Source of the DNA: Ilumatobacteraceae bacterium
GTDB taxonomy: Bacteria > Actinomycetota > Acidimicrobiia > Acidimicrobiales > Ilumatobacteraceae
Assembly: GCA_021741795.1 (NCBI GenBank)
Contig: JAIOXC010000049.1
Coordinates: 1-9,957 of the forward strand
Direction of reading: 5' to 3'
DNA length: 9,957 nucleotides
The number at the start of each line of letters is the position of its first letter. Within the stretch, counting starts at the first letter, position 1. The notes under the pieces were generated by a model, which did no database searches, was not told the DNA's origin, and worked only from the letters and a program-made list of their open reading frames with translations. The position numbers were made by a program, and so were the translations under genes. Positions 1 through 6,983 of the stretch are shown one piece after another.

Positions 1-1479
1 CACGATGGCAAACAAGAACCCAAATGCGCGCAACGCCTTATGCCGTGGTTGGCGAGGCTTTATTGCTGCCAACTCGGCCGACAATGGCGCTGGCTTTTCT
101 TCAGCGCACACACGCAATTCATCATGTAATGCCGCGTGATCGATCTTCATCCACTCGGCCGGACCAGCCAAATATGCGTTGAGTCCACGCAACATGTATT
201 CGGTCGATGCGTAGCGCATCGAAAAGAGGTTGCGAAATCCGAACGATGAAAATCGATATGCCAAGTTCCACCACGTGTGTTTGTCGAACACCAGCGTGTC
301 GACAAGTGCCAAGTTGCGCGATTCATAAAACAATGACGATGGATTGTTTTTTAATCCAAAGTCAGCGTGCCACACAATCACGCCGTTGAGCGTGATCGAG
401 TGCTTGCCTGTGTGCATCAGACCAAACGCAACATCGTCTCCGCGCACAAACACAGGTAACGGATTTTCGTTGGTGATGTTGATCGGAAACGCGGTGTACC
501 ACCACGCGGTGTAGTCAAACGGAACTTCGGGTGCATCTTGCACAGCAACCGATCGCTCACGCATGTCATCTTCGCGACCGAGTGCCTGCAATGGATATAT
601 AGAGCGCCACGAATACTGTGACCCAGCCTCGAACTGCAGCCACGGACGCTCTTCAGAAAGCATTGCTCCGTGCACGCAGAGTCGCGCATCTTTGGCGTAG
701 GCAAACAGCGATATCGTGCGCACAATCGCCTCTGGCTCGAGCGTGATGTCGTCGTCCATAAACAACACGTGAGTTGCCCAGCCCGCCTTACGCAGTTCGA
801 TTAAGCCGCGTGCAAAACCACCAGCGCCACCCAGATTGCCGTTTGGGATTACCGTGAGCGGGGCATCTGTCGCCGCATCAAACGTCACATTTTGAGCGTT
901 ATCAACTACGAGCACTCGCACTTTTCCATTGAGAGCATCCGAGTTGCTCACCAAATCGAGCACGTTGTGCACGGTCTTGCGCACATATTCTTGACGATTA
1001 AACGTAGTGATCGACAACGACATGCGCACTTCGTGTCGAGGAGCATCCTGGGTAACCCACTCTCCGCCCGTCATGCACACTTCGCCACCAATTGCAGTCA
1101 CCCGCACGAAATATGTGCCATCTGTTGACGTCTGTAGCTCGGGCACGCTGAGCATCACGCTCGTGGGTGACCCTTCGCCGCGTGGCAATTGCGCTGTTGC
1201 CACAACCGATTCTTTCTTGCCCTTTACCGCCACAACTTCGGCAATACCTACACCGGAAGCGCGCACGCTGACACTCAAGTTGTTGACATGACTCACTCGG
1301 CGCCAACGGCCGGCGGCAAACACACCAAACGTTGTATCAAAACTGAGCGTGCCACCGTCTGCAAGCACTGCCCCGTTGTCGACGATGCGCACATCGCCGC
1401 TCGTGCGCGCATACAACAGCGGCTCTGGCGTTGATGGCGTTGGCAACACAAGACGTTGCACCAAGTTTGATGTTTGCAT
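1..1479 (-). CDS. glfT2: GlfT2-like galactofuranosyltransferase (partial, C-terminus beyond window)
   Basis: Predicted GT-A fold (GT2 family) transferase that uses UDP-galactofuranose to extend cell-wall galactan at the cytoplasmic face of the membrane. The frame is open from the ATG at 1479 to base 1, 493 codons, with no stop. Residues 1 to about 150 form a beta-rich N-terminal domain, as in GlfT2. The catalytic domain follows: NLGGAGGF near residue 215, a metal-binding DDD at 242-244 after FM, a WWY at 326-328, a GDD with the likely catalytic base at 348-349, and WHAD at 370-373 with the metal-ligand-type His. Order and spacing match mycobacterial GlfT2, which has about 640 residues, so roughly the last quarter is missing; the length and N-terminal domain argue against GlfT1. 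Its ATG overlaps the glf stop by one base (TAATG), so translation is probably coupled to glf. The chain-length specificity cannot be read from sequence. Confidence 0.9.
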   Translation of the reverse strand, partial: MQTSNLVQRLVLPTPSTPEPLLYARTSGDVRIVDNGAVLADGGTLSFDTTFGVFAAGRWRRVSHVNNLSVSVRASGVGIAEVVAVKGKKESVVATAQLPRGEGSPTSVMLSVPELQTSTDGTYFVRVTAIGGEVCMTGGEWVTQDAPRHEVRMSLSITTFNRQEYVRKTVHNVLDLVSNSDALNGKVRVLVVDNAQNVTFDAATDAPLTVIPNGNLGGAGGFARGLIELRKAGWATHVLFMDDDITLEPEAIVRTISLFAYAKDARLCVHGAMLSEERPWLQFEAGSQYSWRSIYPLQALGREDDMRERSVAVQDAPEVPFDYTAWWYTAFPINITNENPLPVFVRGDDVAFGLMHTGKHSITLNGVIVWHADFGLKNNPSSLFYESRNLALVDTLVFDKHTWWNLAYRFSSFGFRNLFSMRYASTEYMLRGLNAYLAGPAEWMKIDHAALHDELRVCAEEKPAPLSAELAAIKPRQPRHKALRAFGFLFAIV

Positions 1480-2645
1480 TAGTGCTTAGCCCCGCCCAAC
1501 GGGTCGGTAAAGAATGGCGGGATGTCCGTGCCGTCATCGAGCGCTTTTAACATTGCTGTCGCTGCAGCCAATGCTTCGTGAATAGTGACGTCCATGTCGA
1601 GATAACGATAGGTGCCGAGGCGACCCAAGAAAGTGACACCCTTCTGGGCGCGAGCCTGCTGCACGTAGTTGACTAATTGATCGGTCTCTTTCACCAACCG
1701 AATCGGATAATACGGAGTGTCGTTCTCTCCACAAAGACGAGAAAACTCGGTGTAGGTCACAGTGCTGTCATGGTTTTCCCATGGCGCAAAATGTTTGTGT
1801 TCGGTAATGCGTGTGTACGGCACTTGCTCGTCGCAATAATTCAATACTGGACAACCCTGAAAATCTCCGTCAGACACATGTTGCTCAAAGTCGAGCGTGC
1901 GATATGCAAGCCGCCCGTGTTCAAAACCAAAATACGCATCGATCGGGCCAGTCCACACCACGTGGTCATAGTTGCTCGACTGTGCTCGCTCAAAACGCGT
2001 CGACAAATGCACAGCGATGCTCGGATGATCAAGAATTGCCTGCACGATCGGCGTGTATCCGTGCTCAGGGATTCCCTGATACGGATGATTGAAGTATGAG
2101 TCGTCAGCGGTAAACCGAAGCGGTAGTCGTGCGAGGATGCTTGCGGGCAACTCGGTTGGATCTACACCCCACTGCTTTTTGGTGTAGCCCGCAAAAAAAG
2201 CGTCGTACAGTTCGCGACCCACAAATCGCAGCCCTTGATCTTCAAACGAAACTGGGTTTGTAATTGTCGAGTCTGCTTTTGTGGCAATAAATGCTTCGGC
2301 TTCGGCTGGCGAAAAATCGGTGCCAAAAAACTCGTTGATCAATGTCAGGTTCATTGGCATCTGAAATGCTCTGTCGCCCACCATTGCTCGCACCCTGTGG
2401 CGATATGGCATCATCACACCAAAGCGCGTAATGAACTCCCACACATGCTCATGTTGCGTATGGAAAATGTGTGGCCCGTACGTGTGCACCATGACGCCTG
2501 TTTCGTGGCGCTCGGTATGACAGTTGCCCGCCACGTGATCACGAGTGTCAAAAACGGTTGCGCTATGGCCTGCCTCGGCCAGTTGTCTGGCCACCACGGC
2601 ACCTGAAAAGCCTGCGCCAACAATGGCAAACGATCGCGCTAGCAC
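1479..2645 (-). CDS. glf: UDP-galactopyranose mutase
   Basis: Flavoenzyme that converts UDP-galactopyranose to UDP-galactofuranose in the cytoplasm, supplying the donor for the glycosyltransferase encoded next. At 388 residues it has normal family length. Visible features are the FAD-binding GAGFSG at residues 10-15, the HTYGPHIFHT segment at 54-63, KKQWGVDP in the middle, the NHPYQGIPEHGYT stretch, the PYTRITEHKHF signature, and a C-terminal LGRLGTYRYLDMD flavin-contact motif. The start is a GTG: an in-frame TAA lies two codons upstream and the FAD motif follows closely, so no other start fits. The only Shine-Dalgarno-like run (AAGG) is one base from the GTG, too close to work well, so coupling to the upstream gene, whose stop is 18 bases away, is likely. 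The order glf then glfT2 is also that of M. tuberculosis (Rv3809c-Rv3808c). Confidence 0.96.
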   Translation of the reverse strand: MLARSFAIVGAGFSGAVVARQLAEAGHSATVFDTRDHVAGNCHTERHETGVMVHTYGPHIFHTQHEHVWEFITRFGVMMPYRHRVRAMVGDRAFQMPMNLTLINEFFGTDFSPAEAEAFIATKADSTITNPVSFEDQGLRFVGRELYDAFFAGYTKKQWGVDPTELPASILARLPLRFTADDSYFNHPYQGIPEHGYTPIVQAILDHPSIAVHLSTRFERAQSSNYDHVVWTGPIDAYFGFEHGRLAYRTLDFEQHVSDGDFQGCPVLNYCDEQVPYTRITEHKHFAPWENHDSTVTYTEFSRLCGENDTPYYPIRLVKETDQLVNYVQQARAQKGVTFLGRLGTYRYLDMDVTIHEALAAATAMLKALDDGTDIPPFFTDPLGGAKH

Positions 2646-2663
2646 GCCTTAAATACTACGCAA

Positions 2664-3830
2664 TTAGTGCGAGAGCCAAGGTGCACAGAGACCGTCCAGA
2701 TCGCGTACTTCGATGCGATCACGGTTGGCATATGTCACTTGGTTGCTTGGATCCGCGCGCAATTTGAATGTGCGAAATTCCATTTCTGTCGTATCGATCG
2801 CAAGTATGCGTCCGACCAACGACTCGCCGAGGCTGAGCAGCAACTTGATGGTCTCGAGCGCCTGAATTGAACCAACAATTCCTGGCAATACCCCAAGCAC
2901 ACCGGCCTCTGCGCAACTTGGCGCAAGTTCGGCTGGAGGAGGCTCTGGCACCATGTCGCGATATGTCGGACCATGCTGTGGATCGAACACCGTGACCATG
3001 CCTTCAAACCTGAAAATCGATCCGTGCACGACTGGAATACCAAGCTTGACGCTTGCGTCGTTGAGCACATAGCGACTTGGAAAGTTGTCGGCGCCATCCA
3101 CGATCACGTCGTATCCAGCAATGATCTCCATGATGTTGCTCGCGTCTAGCCGCGTGTCATACGTGACTACATCAACATCTGGATTGAGCATCGTCAGTGT
3201 CTTTTTTGCCGAGTCAACCTTGCGATCACCAATGCGATCAATGTTGTGCAAGATCTGCCGCTGCAAGTTGCTGGCATCTACTTCGTCCATGTCAACAATG
3301 CCGATTGTGCCCACACCGGCGGCAGCCAGGTATAAAGCAGCAGGGCTTCCAAGCCCACCCGCACCGAGCAACAACACTTTGCTTGCAAGCAGTTTTGCCT
3401 GACCTTCAACACCAACTTCTGGCAACAAAATATGTCGCTGATAACGATTGCGCTGCTCGGCAGTCAACGAGGCGGGAGTACCCCACTGTCGACCTTCGTC
3501 TTTCCACTTTCCAAAACCACCAGCCATCGAGACAACGTTGGTGTAGCCAAGCTCTTGCAAAGTCTTGGCAGCAAATGCGCTACGCACTCCGCCCGCGCAA
3601 TACACCACAATTGGGGCGTCCTTATCGGTGATCTTGCTCTCGATCTGTGCTTCGAGGTGACCACGCGGAATGTGGATCGACAGCGGCAATGTACCTTGCT
3701 CAAATTCGTCGGGTTCGCGCACATCAAGAGCCAGGGTTGTTCCAGTTGCCAAACGCGCAGCGGCATCGGCAGTGTCTACCTCAACAATTTGTGATTTTGC
3801 TTGTGCAAGTAGGTCTCTAAAACCAGCCAT
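2664..3830 (-). CDS. Rhodanese-MoeB/MoeZ-type adenylyltransferase fusion
   Basis: Predicted E1-like enzyme that adenylates the C-terminal Gly-Gly of a small sulfur-carrier protein (MoaD, ThiS or CysO type) and sulfurates it, feeding molybdopterin, thiamine or cysteine synthesis. Residues 1-116 are a rhodanese domain with LDVREPDEF at 35-43 and active-site Cys78 in YCAGGVRS. Residues 125-388 are a ThiF/MoeB domain: RYQRH at 129-133, nucleotide-binding GAGGLG at 156-161, VDGADNF at 244-250, and the conserved Cys306 in PSCAEAG. The two zinc-binding CxxC pairs of E. coli MoeB are absent, as in actinobacterial MoeZ. Unlike MoeZ, where rhodanese is C-terminal, here it is N-terminal; this order is known in some MoeB annotations, and 388 residues fits either. 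The start is an ATG with GGAGGA 12 bases upstream. The carrier partner is not in the window, so I give no symbol. Confidence 0.9.
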   Translation of the reverse strand: MAGFRDLLAQAKSQIVEVDTADAAARLATGTTLALDVREPDEFEQGTLPLSIHIPRGHLEAQIESKITDKDAPIVVYCAGGVRSAFAAKTLQELGYTNVVSMAGGFGKWKDEGRQWGTPASLTAEQRNRYQRHILLPEVGVEGQAKLLASKVLLLGAGGLGSPAALYLAAAGVGTIGIVDMDEVDASNLQRQILHNIDRIGDRKVDSAKKTLTMLNPDVDVVTYDTRLDASNIMEIIAGYDVIVDGADNFPSRYVLNDASVKLGIPVVHGSIFRFEGMVTVFDPQHGPTYRDMVPEPPPAELAPSCAEAGVLGVLPGIVGSIQALETIKLLLSLGESLVGRILAIDTTEMEFRTFKLRADPSNQVTYANRDRIEVRDLDGLCAPWLSH

Positions 3831-3884
3831 ATAGGTGACAAATCCTCCGCCTAATACCCTACCGTTCTAGTCGGGTTTTGATGC
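3831..3884 (-). other. Short gap between sirtuin and rhodanese-MoeB genes
   Basis: This 54-base gap holds the ribosome binding site and one weak TANNNT -10 match on the minus strand (TAGGGT, 3856-3861) without a convincing -35. No stable terminator hairpin was seen. An internal promoter is possible, but the simpler reading is continued transcription from the sirtuin gene. Confidence 0.35.
3843..3848 (-). promoter_or_regulatory. Ribosome binding site of the rhodanese-MoeB gene
   Basis: GGAGGA on the minus strand, 12 bases before the ATG at 3830. The spacing is slightly long. It is the strongest Shine-Dalgarno match seen among the gene starts here and shows that this gene initiates independently of the sirtuin gene ending at 3885. 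Confidence 0.65.
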
Positions 3885-4655
3885 TCAGGGTGATTGGCAC
3901 AGCAGGGGCAACACTTCCGAAATACCAGCATTGATCACTACATCGGCTCGATCGTCCATCTCGGTCGGCTGACCATTGACAATGATCAATGCCGCTCCTG
4001 CGGCCTTGGCCCTCGGCACCGCGTTGGCGGCTGGGTAGACCGACAGCGAGGTTCCTACAGCCAGCAGCACATCACACTCTTCGCTCGCATTCAGTGCTCT
4101 ACCAATCACATCGGGTTCGAGCGGCTGACCAAATAAAATCGTGTCGCTTTTTAGAATGCCACCGCACAACTCACACCTCGGATCCACATCGCCCGCGATC
4201 ACTCGCGCCAAAGCATCCACCATCGGTCTGCGATCCTTGCATCCCCAACAACATGTGCGATGAATAGTGCCATGCACTTCCAGAACATTCATCGGATCAT
4301 GTCCTGCACGTTGATGCAGTTCGTCCACGTTTTGCGTAATGATTGCAATCAGGGCACCACGGCGCTCCAGTTCAAGTAATGCCACATGTCCTGCGTTCGG
4401 TTGAGGATCATTATCAATCCAACGCACCCTGTTGCTCCACGATTTTTGGCGCAGTTCATCATCTTCCAAATAATGAGTCAGGGTTGCTGCGCGTTCTGCA
4501 TCCGGATCCTTTGTCCATAATCCGTTTGGTCCACGAAAATCTGGAATACCAGAATCTGTCGAAATGCCCGCACCTGTCAACACGGTGATGCGCTTGGACG
4601 CCTGCAGAATGACCCGTGCCTGATGTATTTTTTCTTGTAATTCTTCGTCTATCAC
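3885..4655 (-). CDS. Sir2-family NAD-dependent protein deacylase (sirtuin)
   Basis: Predicted cytoplasmic enzyme that removes acyl groups from protein lysines while consuming NAD, giving nicotinamide and O-acyl-ADP-ribose. Counting from the GTG at 4655 (256 residues, normal for bacterial sirtuins): TGAGIS at 27-32 and GIPDFRG at 36-42 bind NAD, TQNVDELH at 107-114 is the nicotinamide-pocket motif, His128 in EVHG is the catalytic base, C136/C139 and C161/C164 form the zinc site, and GTSLSVYP and IIVN lie in the C-terminal Rossmann part. The motif reads NVDELH where NIDGLH is most common, a tolerated variation. The longest frame begins at a TTG at 4685, but that abuts the divergent gene's ATG and adds a tail not typical of the family, so the GTG is preferred; neither has a good Shine-Dalgarno. 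It heads the left block. Targets, and deacetylase versus another deacylase activity, cannot be read here. Confidence 0.9.
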   Translation of the reverse strand: MIDEELQEKIHQARVILQASKRITVLTGAGISTDSGIPDFRGPNGLWTKDPDAERAATLTHYLEDDELRQKSWSNRVRWIDNDPQPNAGHVALLELERRGALIAIITQNVDELHQRAGHDPMNVLEVHGTIHRTCCWGCKDRRPMVDALARVIAGDVDPRCELCGGILKSDTILFGQPLEPDVIGRALNASEECDVLLAVGTSLSVYPAANAVPRAKAAGAALIIVNGQPTEMDDRADVVINAGISEVLPLLCQSP

Positions 4656-4685
4656 ACTGCCATCTTGCCAAACTCGCGCACACAA
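4656..4685. promoter_or_regulatory. Short divergent intergenic region (sirtuin / winged-helix-like gene)
   Basis: About 30 bases separate the preferred start codons of two divergent genes. Promoters must therefore lie at least partly inside the opposite coding sequences. A -10-like TGTAAT on the minus strand near 4697-4702, inside the plus-strand gene, could serve the sirtuin gene. No clear -10 was found for the plus-strand gene, and neither start has a good Shine-Dalgarno. Confidence 0.35.
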
Positions 4686-5294
4686 ATGGGCATGAACGAA
4701 TTACACGTTGAAAAAACCCTTGTTGTGGTGCCCTGGCTAGACCCGATTGTCGATGAAGTCGGGTTCGATGTGTTCTCTCGGTATACCGAGATGTTTTGGC
4801 TTCCCATCATGGGGCCAAGTGCGCTGTGGATCATGCGACGCATTGTGATGGGTTTCGCCGAGTTCCCTGGCGGTTACGAGATGGATACGGAAGAAATCGC
4901 ACTCGCCGTTGGTCTGTCATTCACCCAAGGGGCCAACTGTCCATTTAGTCGCGCATTGCGTCGTTGTCAGTGGTTTGGTGCTGCACAAAGCGTGCATGGT
5001 GGCTTGGCTGTGCGCATCAAACTTCCACCGGTCTCGCGTCGTCAGATTCAACGCTTCCCTGTTTCACTGAAGCAATCGCTTGCATCGTGGCCAGTTGAAT
5101 CCACCGACCATCAACAACTTGTTGAGCGAGCAAAACTTGTTGCAAACGCGCTGATCACAACTGGCGACGACACCGATTTGTTGGAATCTCGACTTACGCG
5201 GATCGGAATTCCAGTTGGGATTGCGGCTCGTGTTGCGAATGAACTATCTGGTTCGATGAATTGCGACTCAACCACGGCACAAAGTTCTCCATAA
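4686..5294 (+). CDS. Conserved protein, possible winged-helix fold, function unknown
   Basis: A 202-residue soluble protein with no signal peptide or membrane segment. The N-terminus (VVVPWLDPIVDEVGFD) leads into an aromatic helix ending MGPSALWIMRRI, then a segment resembling a helix-turn-helix (MDTEEIALAVGLSF), a second helix (PFSRALRRCQWFGAAQ), a wing-like strand pair (GGLAVRIKLPPVS) and RRQIQRFP. This order resembles winged-helix proteins, and the GPSALW to LPP(V/L)xRR pattern recalls hypothetical proteins I remember from actinobacteria; both are recognition by eye. A C-terminal helical part of about 70 residues follows. I chose the ATG at 4686; an ATG two codons on (4692) and a TTG at 4665 are alternatives, none with a Shine-Dalgarno. 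It is the only plus-strand gene between two minus-strand blocks, and its last 101 bases overlap rnhB. A DNA-binding role is plausible but unproven. Confidence 0.75.
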   Translation: MGMNELHVEKTLVVVPWLDPIVDEVGFDVFSRYTEMFWLPIMGPSALWIMRRIVMGFAEFPGGYEMDTEEIALAVGLSFTQGANCPFSRALRRCQWFGAAQSVHGGLAVRIKLPPVSRRQIQRFPVSLKQSLASWPVESTDHQQLVERAKLVANALITTGDDTDLLESRLTRIGIPVGIAARVANELSGSMNCDSTTAQSSP

Positions 5295-5928
5295 ACGCCC
5301 AACTCGTGCGATGCAGCGCCGAAGGTCCGTATCCCTGCAGCGCAGTGCGATGTTTTGGGCACGGGTAGCCCTTATTGGTCTCGAAGCTCCACAACGAATA
5401 GTCGTTTGCGTACTCGCGCATCATTCTGTCTCGCGAAACTTTTGCCAACACCGAAGCGGCCGACACCGACAACACTGATGCGTCAGCCTTTACCTGTGTC
5501 ACCACCTGCGAAATATGTGGCGACACAAAGTCCCATCGACCATCTATCACTGCCGTTGCTTTGCTCACATCAATCTGTTTCGCCAAACTTTCGATTGCCC
5601 GTTTGGTAGCCAATCGTTGGGCAGCATTCATGCCCAACGCATCGCATTCGGCGTGAGTCACGTACCCAATCGACCATGCTGCACATGTTGCGGCCACATG
5701 ATCAAACATTTCTTCACGCTTTATCTCAGACAGTTGTTTCGAATCGCGTGCACCACCCATGAGCGCCGATGCATCGTCACTTGCAATCACGTCGCGCGAC
5801 AAGACAGCGGCACCGATCATCAGTGGGCCGGCCCATGCGCCTTTGCCCACTTCATCTATTCCGATAACAAGCGACGAGCCCTTGCGCAACAACACTCGCT
5901 CTACTTGGGTCGTTGGTAATTCTTTCAC
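5194..5928 (-). CDS. rnhB: Ribonuclease HII
   Basis: Cleaves the RNA strand of RNA:DNA hybrids and nicks at single ribonucleotides in DNA, acting in replication and repair. The catalytic DEDD set is visible: D25 and E26 in GIDEVGKG, D129 in VIDG, and D149 in VKAD, followed by SAASVLAKVSRD at 156-167 and the substrate-binding NKGYPCPKHRTAL stretch. The first motif has Lys (GKG) where Arg (GRG) is usual; Lys is known in some relatives. The family core ends around residue 218; a polar tail of some 25 residues (rich in Ser, Gln and Asn) continues to the stop and is encoded by the part overlapping the plus-strand gene. The start is a GTG inside a GTGA overlap with the selD stop and has no Shine-Dalgarno, so translation is probably coupled to selD. 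It is the last gene of the right block. Confidence 0.95.
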   Translation of the reverse strand: MKELPTTQVERVLLRKGSSLVIGIDEVGKGAWAGPLMIGAAVLSRDVIASDDASALMGGARDSKQLSEIKREEMFDHVAATCAAWSIGYVTHAECDALGMNAAQRLATKRAIESLAKQIDVSKATAVIDGRWDFVSPHISQVVTQVKADASVLSVSAASVLAKVSRDRMMREYANDYSLWSFETNKGYPCPKHRTALQGYGPSALHRTSWAFMENFVPWLSRNSSNQIVHSQHEPQSQLEFRSA

Positions 5929-6983
5929 TGCAATGAAATCTGCACTGCACCGTCAACGAAACTGCCTGCGCGCCACCAAGCGCCACTTTGCAATAACGCT
6001 GCTGCAGTTGGTGCATCTACCGCAGCAAGCAAGCCGCCCGAAGTTTGGGGGTCAAAACACAATGCAGCCGCTGCATCATTGTCTGCAGCATCTACAAAGT
6101 TGCCCTCTACATAGTCACGGTTACGCGGGTCTCCACCCGTTCGCACACCCCGTTGCGCTGCTTCCCTCGCACCTGGATACGCCTGCAATGAATTGGCCTC
6201 TATGACCAGTGCTACTGCACTTCGCTCCGCCATCTCCCAGCCGTGGCCTGCTAGTCCATAGCCCGTCACATCGGTTACCGCGTGCACACCAGCGCCAAAA
6301 CTTTGCAGTTGCTCAGACGCCACACGATTCAGCGTGCGCATCCCGGCAATAGCTACATCTTTATCGGCAGCTGACCCACCAGCAAGTGCCAGCCCAGTGC
6401 CAAGCGGCTTCGACATCACAGCAATGTCGCCGACTTGTGCGCCACTCTTGCGAAAAATACGTTGTGGGTTGACGACGCCTTGCACGGCAAGACCAAAGAT
6501 CGGTTCTGGATTACGAATGGTGTGACCGCCCGCAATACTTCCGCCCGCTTCTGCAACCACCTGTGCGGCTGCGGCAAATATTTGAGCGATAGCGGTTGGA
6601 GGAAAGTGCTCAGGAAACGCAGCGATATTGACAGCCATCACCACACGGCCACCCATTGCGAACACGTCGCTGCATGCATTGGCTGCGGCAATCGCGCCAA
6701 AATCACTTGGGTCATCAACGAGCGGCGGAAAAAAATCGGTTGTACTCACCAAGGCCACATCATCGGATACTTGGTACACGGCCGCATCATCGAAAGGAGC
6801 AAGCCCTACCAATAGTGCGGGATCAAGTGATGCAGGAAAGTCGCTCACTAAGTCGGCGAGCAATGTTGCGCCCCATTTGGCTGCGCATCCACCACACGAT
6901 GTCCATTCAGTGAGGCGCAACGGCGAGAGGCTCGGAGAGTTGCTCGGCGAATTGCTCGGCACGTTGCTCGACTCGTTAATCAC
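5925..6983 (-). CDS. selD: Selenide, water dikinase (selenophosphate synthetase)
   Basis: Makes monoselenophosphate from selenide and ATP, the selenium donor for selenocysteine and for selenouridine in tRNA. At 352 residues it matches the family. Residues 28-36 read TSCGGCAAK: Cys33 aligns with the catalytic Cys/Sec (E. coli Cys17) and Lys36 with the essential Lys20, so this is the cysteine form and not itself a selenoprotein. Further matches are FDDAAVY at 64-70, STTDFF at 80-85, NACSDVFAMGG at 102-112, GGHTI, DVTGYGLAGH with a metal-binding Asp, and CFDPQTSGGL near the C-terminus. The start is a GTG one base over the upstream stop (TAGTG) with an AGG 9 bases upstream. It adds about 21 residues of Ser-Asn-Pro repeat; a TTG at codon 22 would give the more typical LRLTEW start. 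No selA, selB, tRNA-Sec or selU is in the window, so the selenium use is unknown. Confidence 0.95.
   Translation of the reverse strand: MINESSNVPSNSPSNSPSLSPLRLTEWTSCGGCAAKWGATLLADLVSDFPASLDPALLVGLAPFDDAAVYQVSDDVALVSTTDFFPPLVDDPSDFGAIAAANACSDVFAMGGRVVMAVNIAAFPEHFPPTAIAQIFAAAAQVVAEAGGSIAGGHTIRNPEPIFGLAVQGVVNPQRIFRKSGAQVGDIAVMSKPLGTGLALAGGSAADKDVAIAGMRTLNRVASEQLQSFGAGVHAVTDVTGYGLAGHGWEMAERSAVALVIEANSLQAYPGAREAAQRGVRTGGDPRNRDYVEGNFVDAADNDAAAALCFDPQTSGGLLAAVDAPTAAALLQSGAWWRAGSFVDGAVQISLQ
6931..6974 (-). repeat. 12-base tandem repeat in the 5' end of selD
   Basis: CTCGG (last copy CTCGA) recurs on the plus strand at 6931, 6943, 6955 and 6967, exactly 12 bases apart, with TTG before three of the copies. 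Because 12 is a multiple of 3 the reading frame is kept: SelD gains a four-residue repeat of the form S-N/L-S/V-P. Copies are imperfect between the cores. It looks like slippage expansion of a linker upstream of the conserved enzyme. Confidence 0.75.

Noticed and set aside
1677..2099. 140-residue plus-strand open frame opposite glf
   Set aside because: It is antisense to a strongly conserved gene, has no recognisable motif, and reads as a shadow of glf.
3197..3631. 144-residue plus-strand open frame opposite the rhodanese-MoeB gene
   Set aside because: Its composition (Gln, Cys and Arg runs) is that of an antisense shadow, with no domain seen.
3851..3884. Rho-independent terminator after the sirtuin gene
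   Set aside because: Only a four-base stem (ACCC/GGGT) with a long loop can be drawn, and no T-run follows on the minus strand.
5759..6205. 148-residue plus-strand open frame across the selD/rnhB junction
   Set aside because: It spans two real minus-strand genes and its sequence shows no family pattern.
6876..6884. Possible selenocysteine codon at the SelD active site
   Set aside because: The codon is an ordinary Cys (residue 33); no in-frame TGA is present in the motif.
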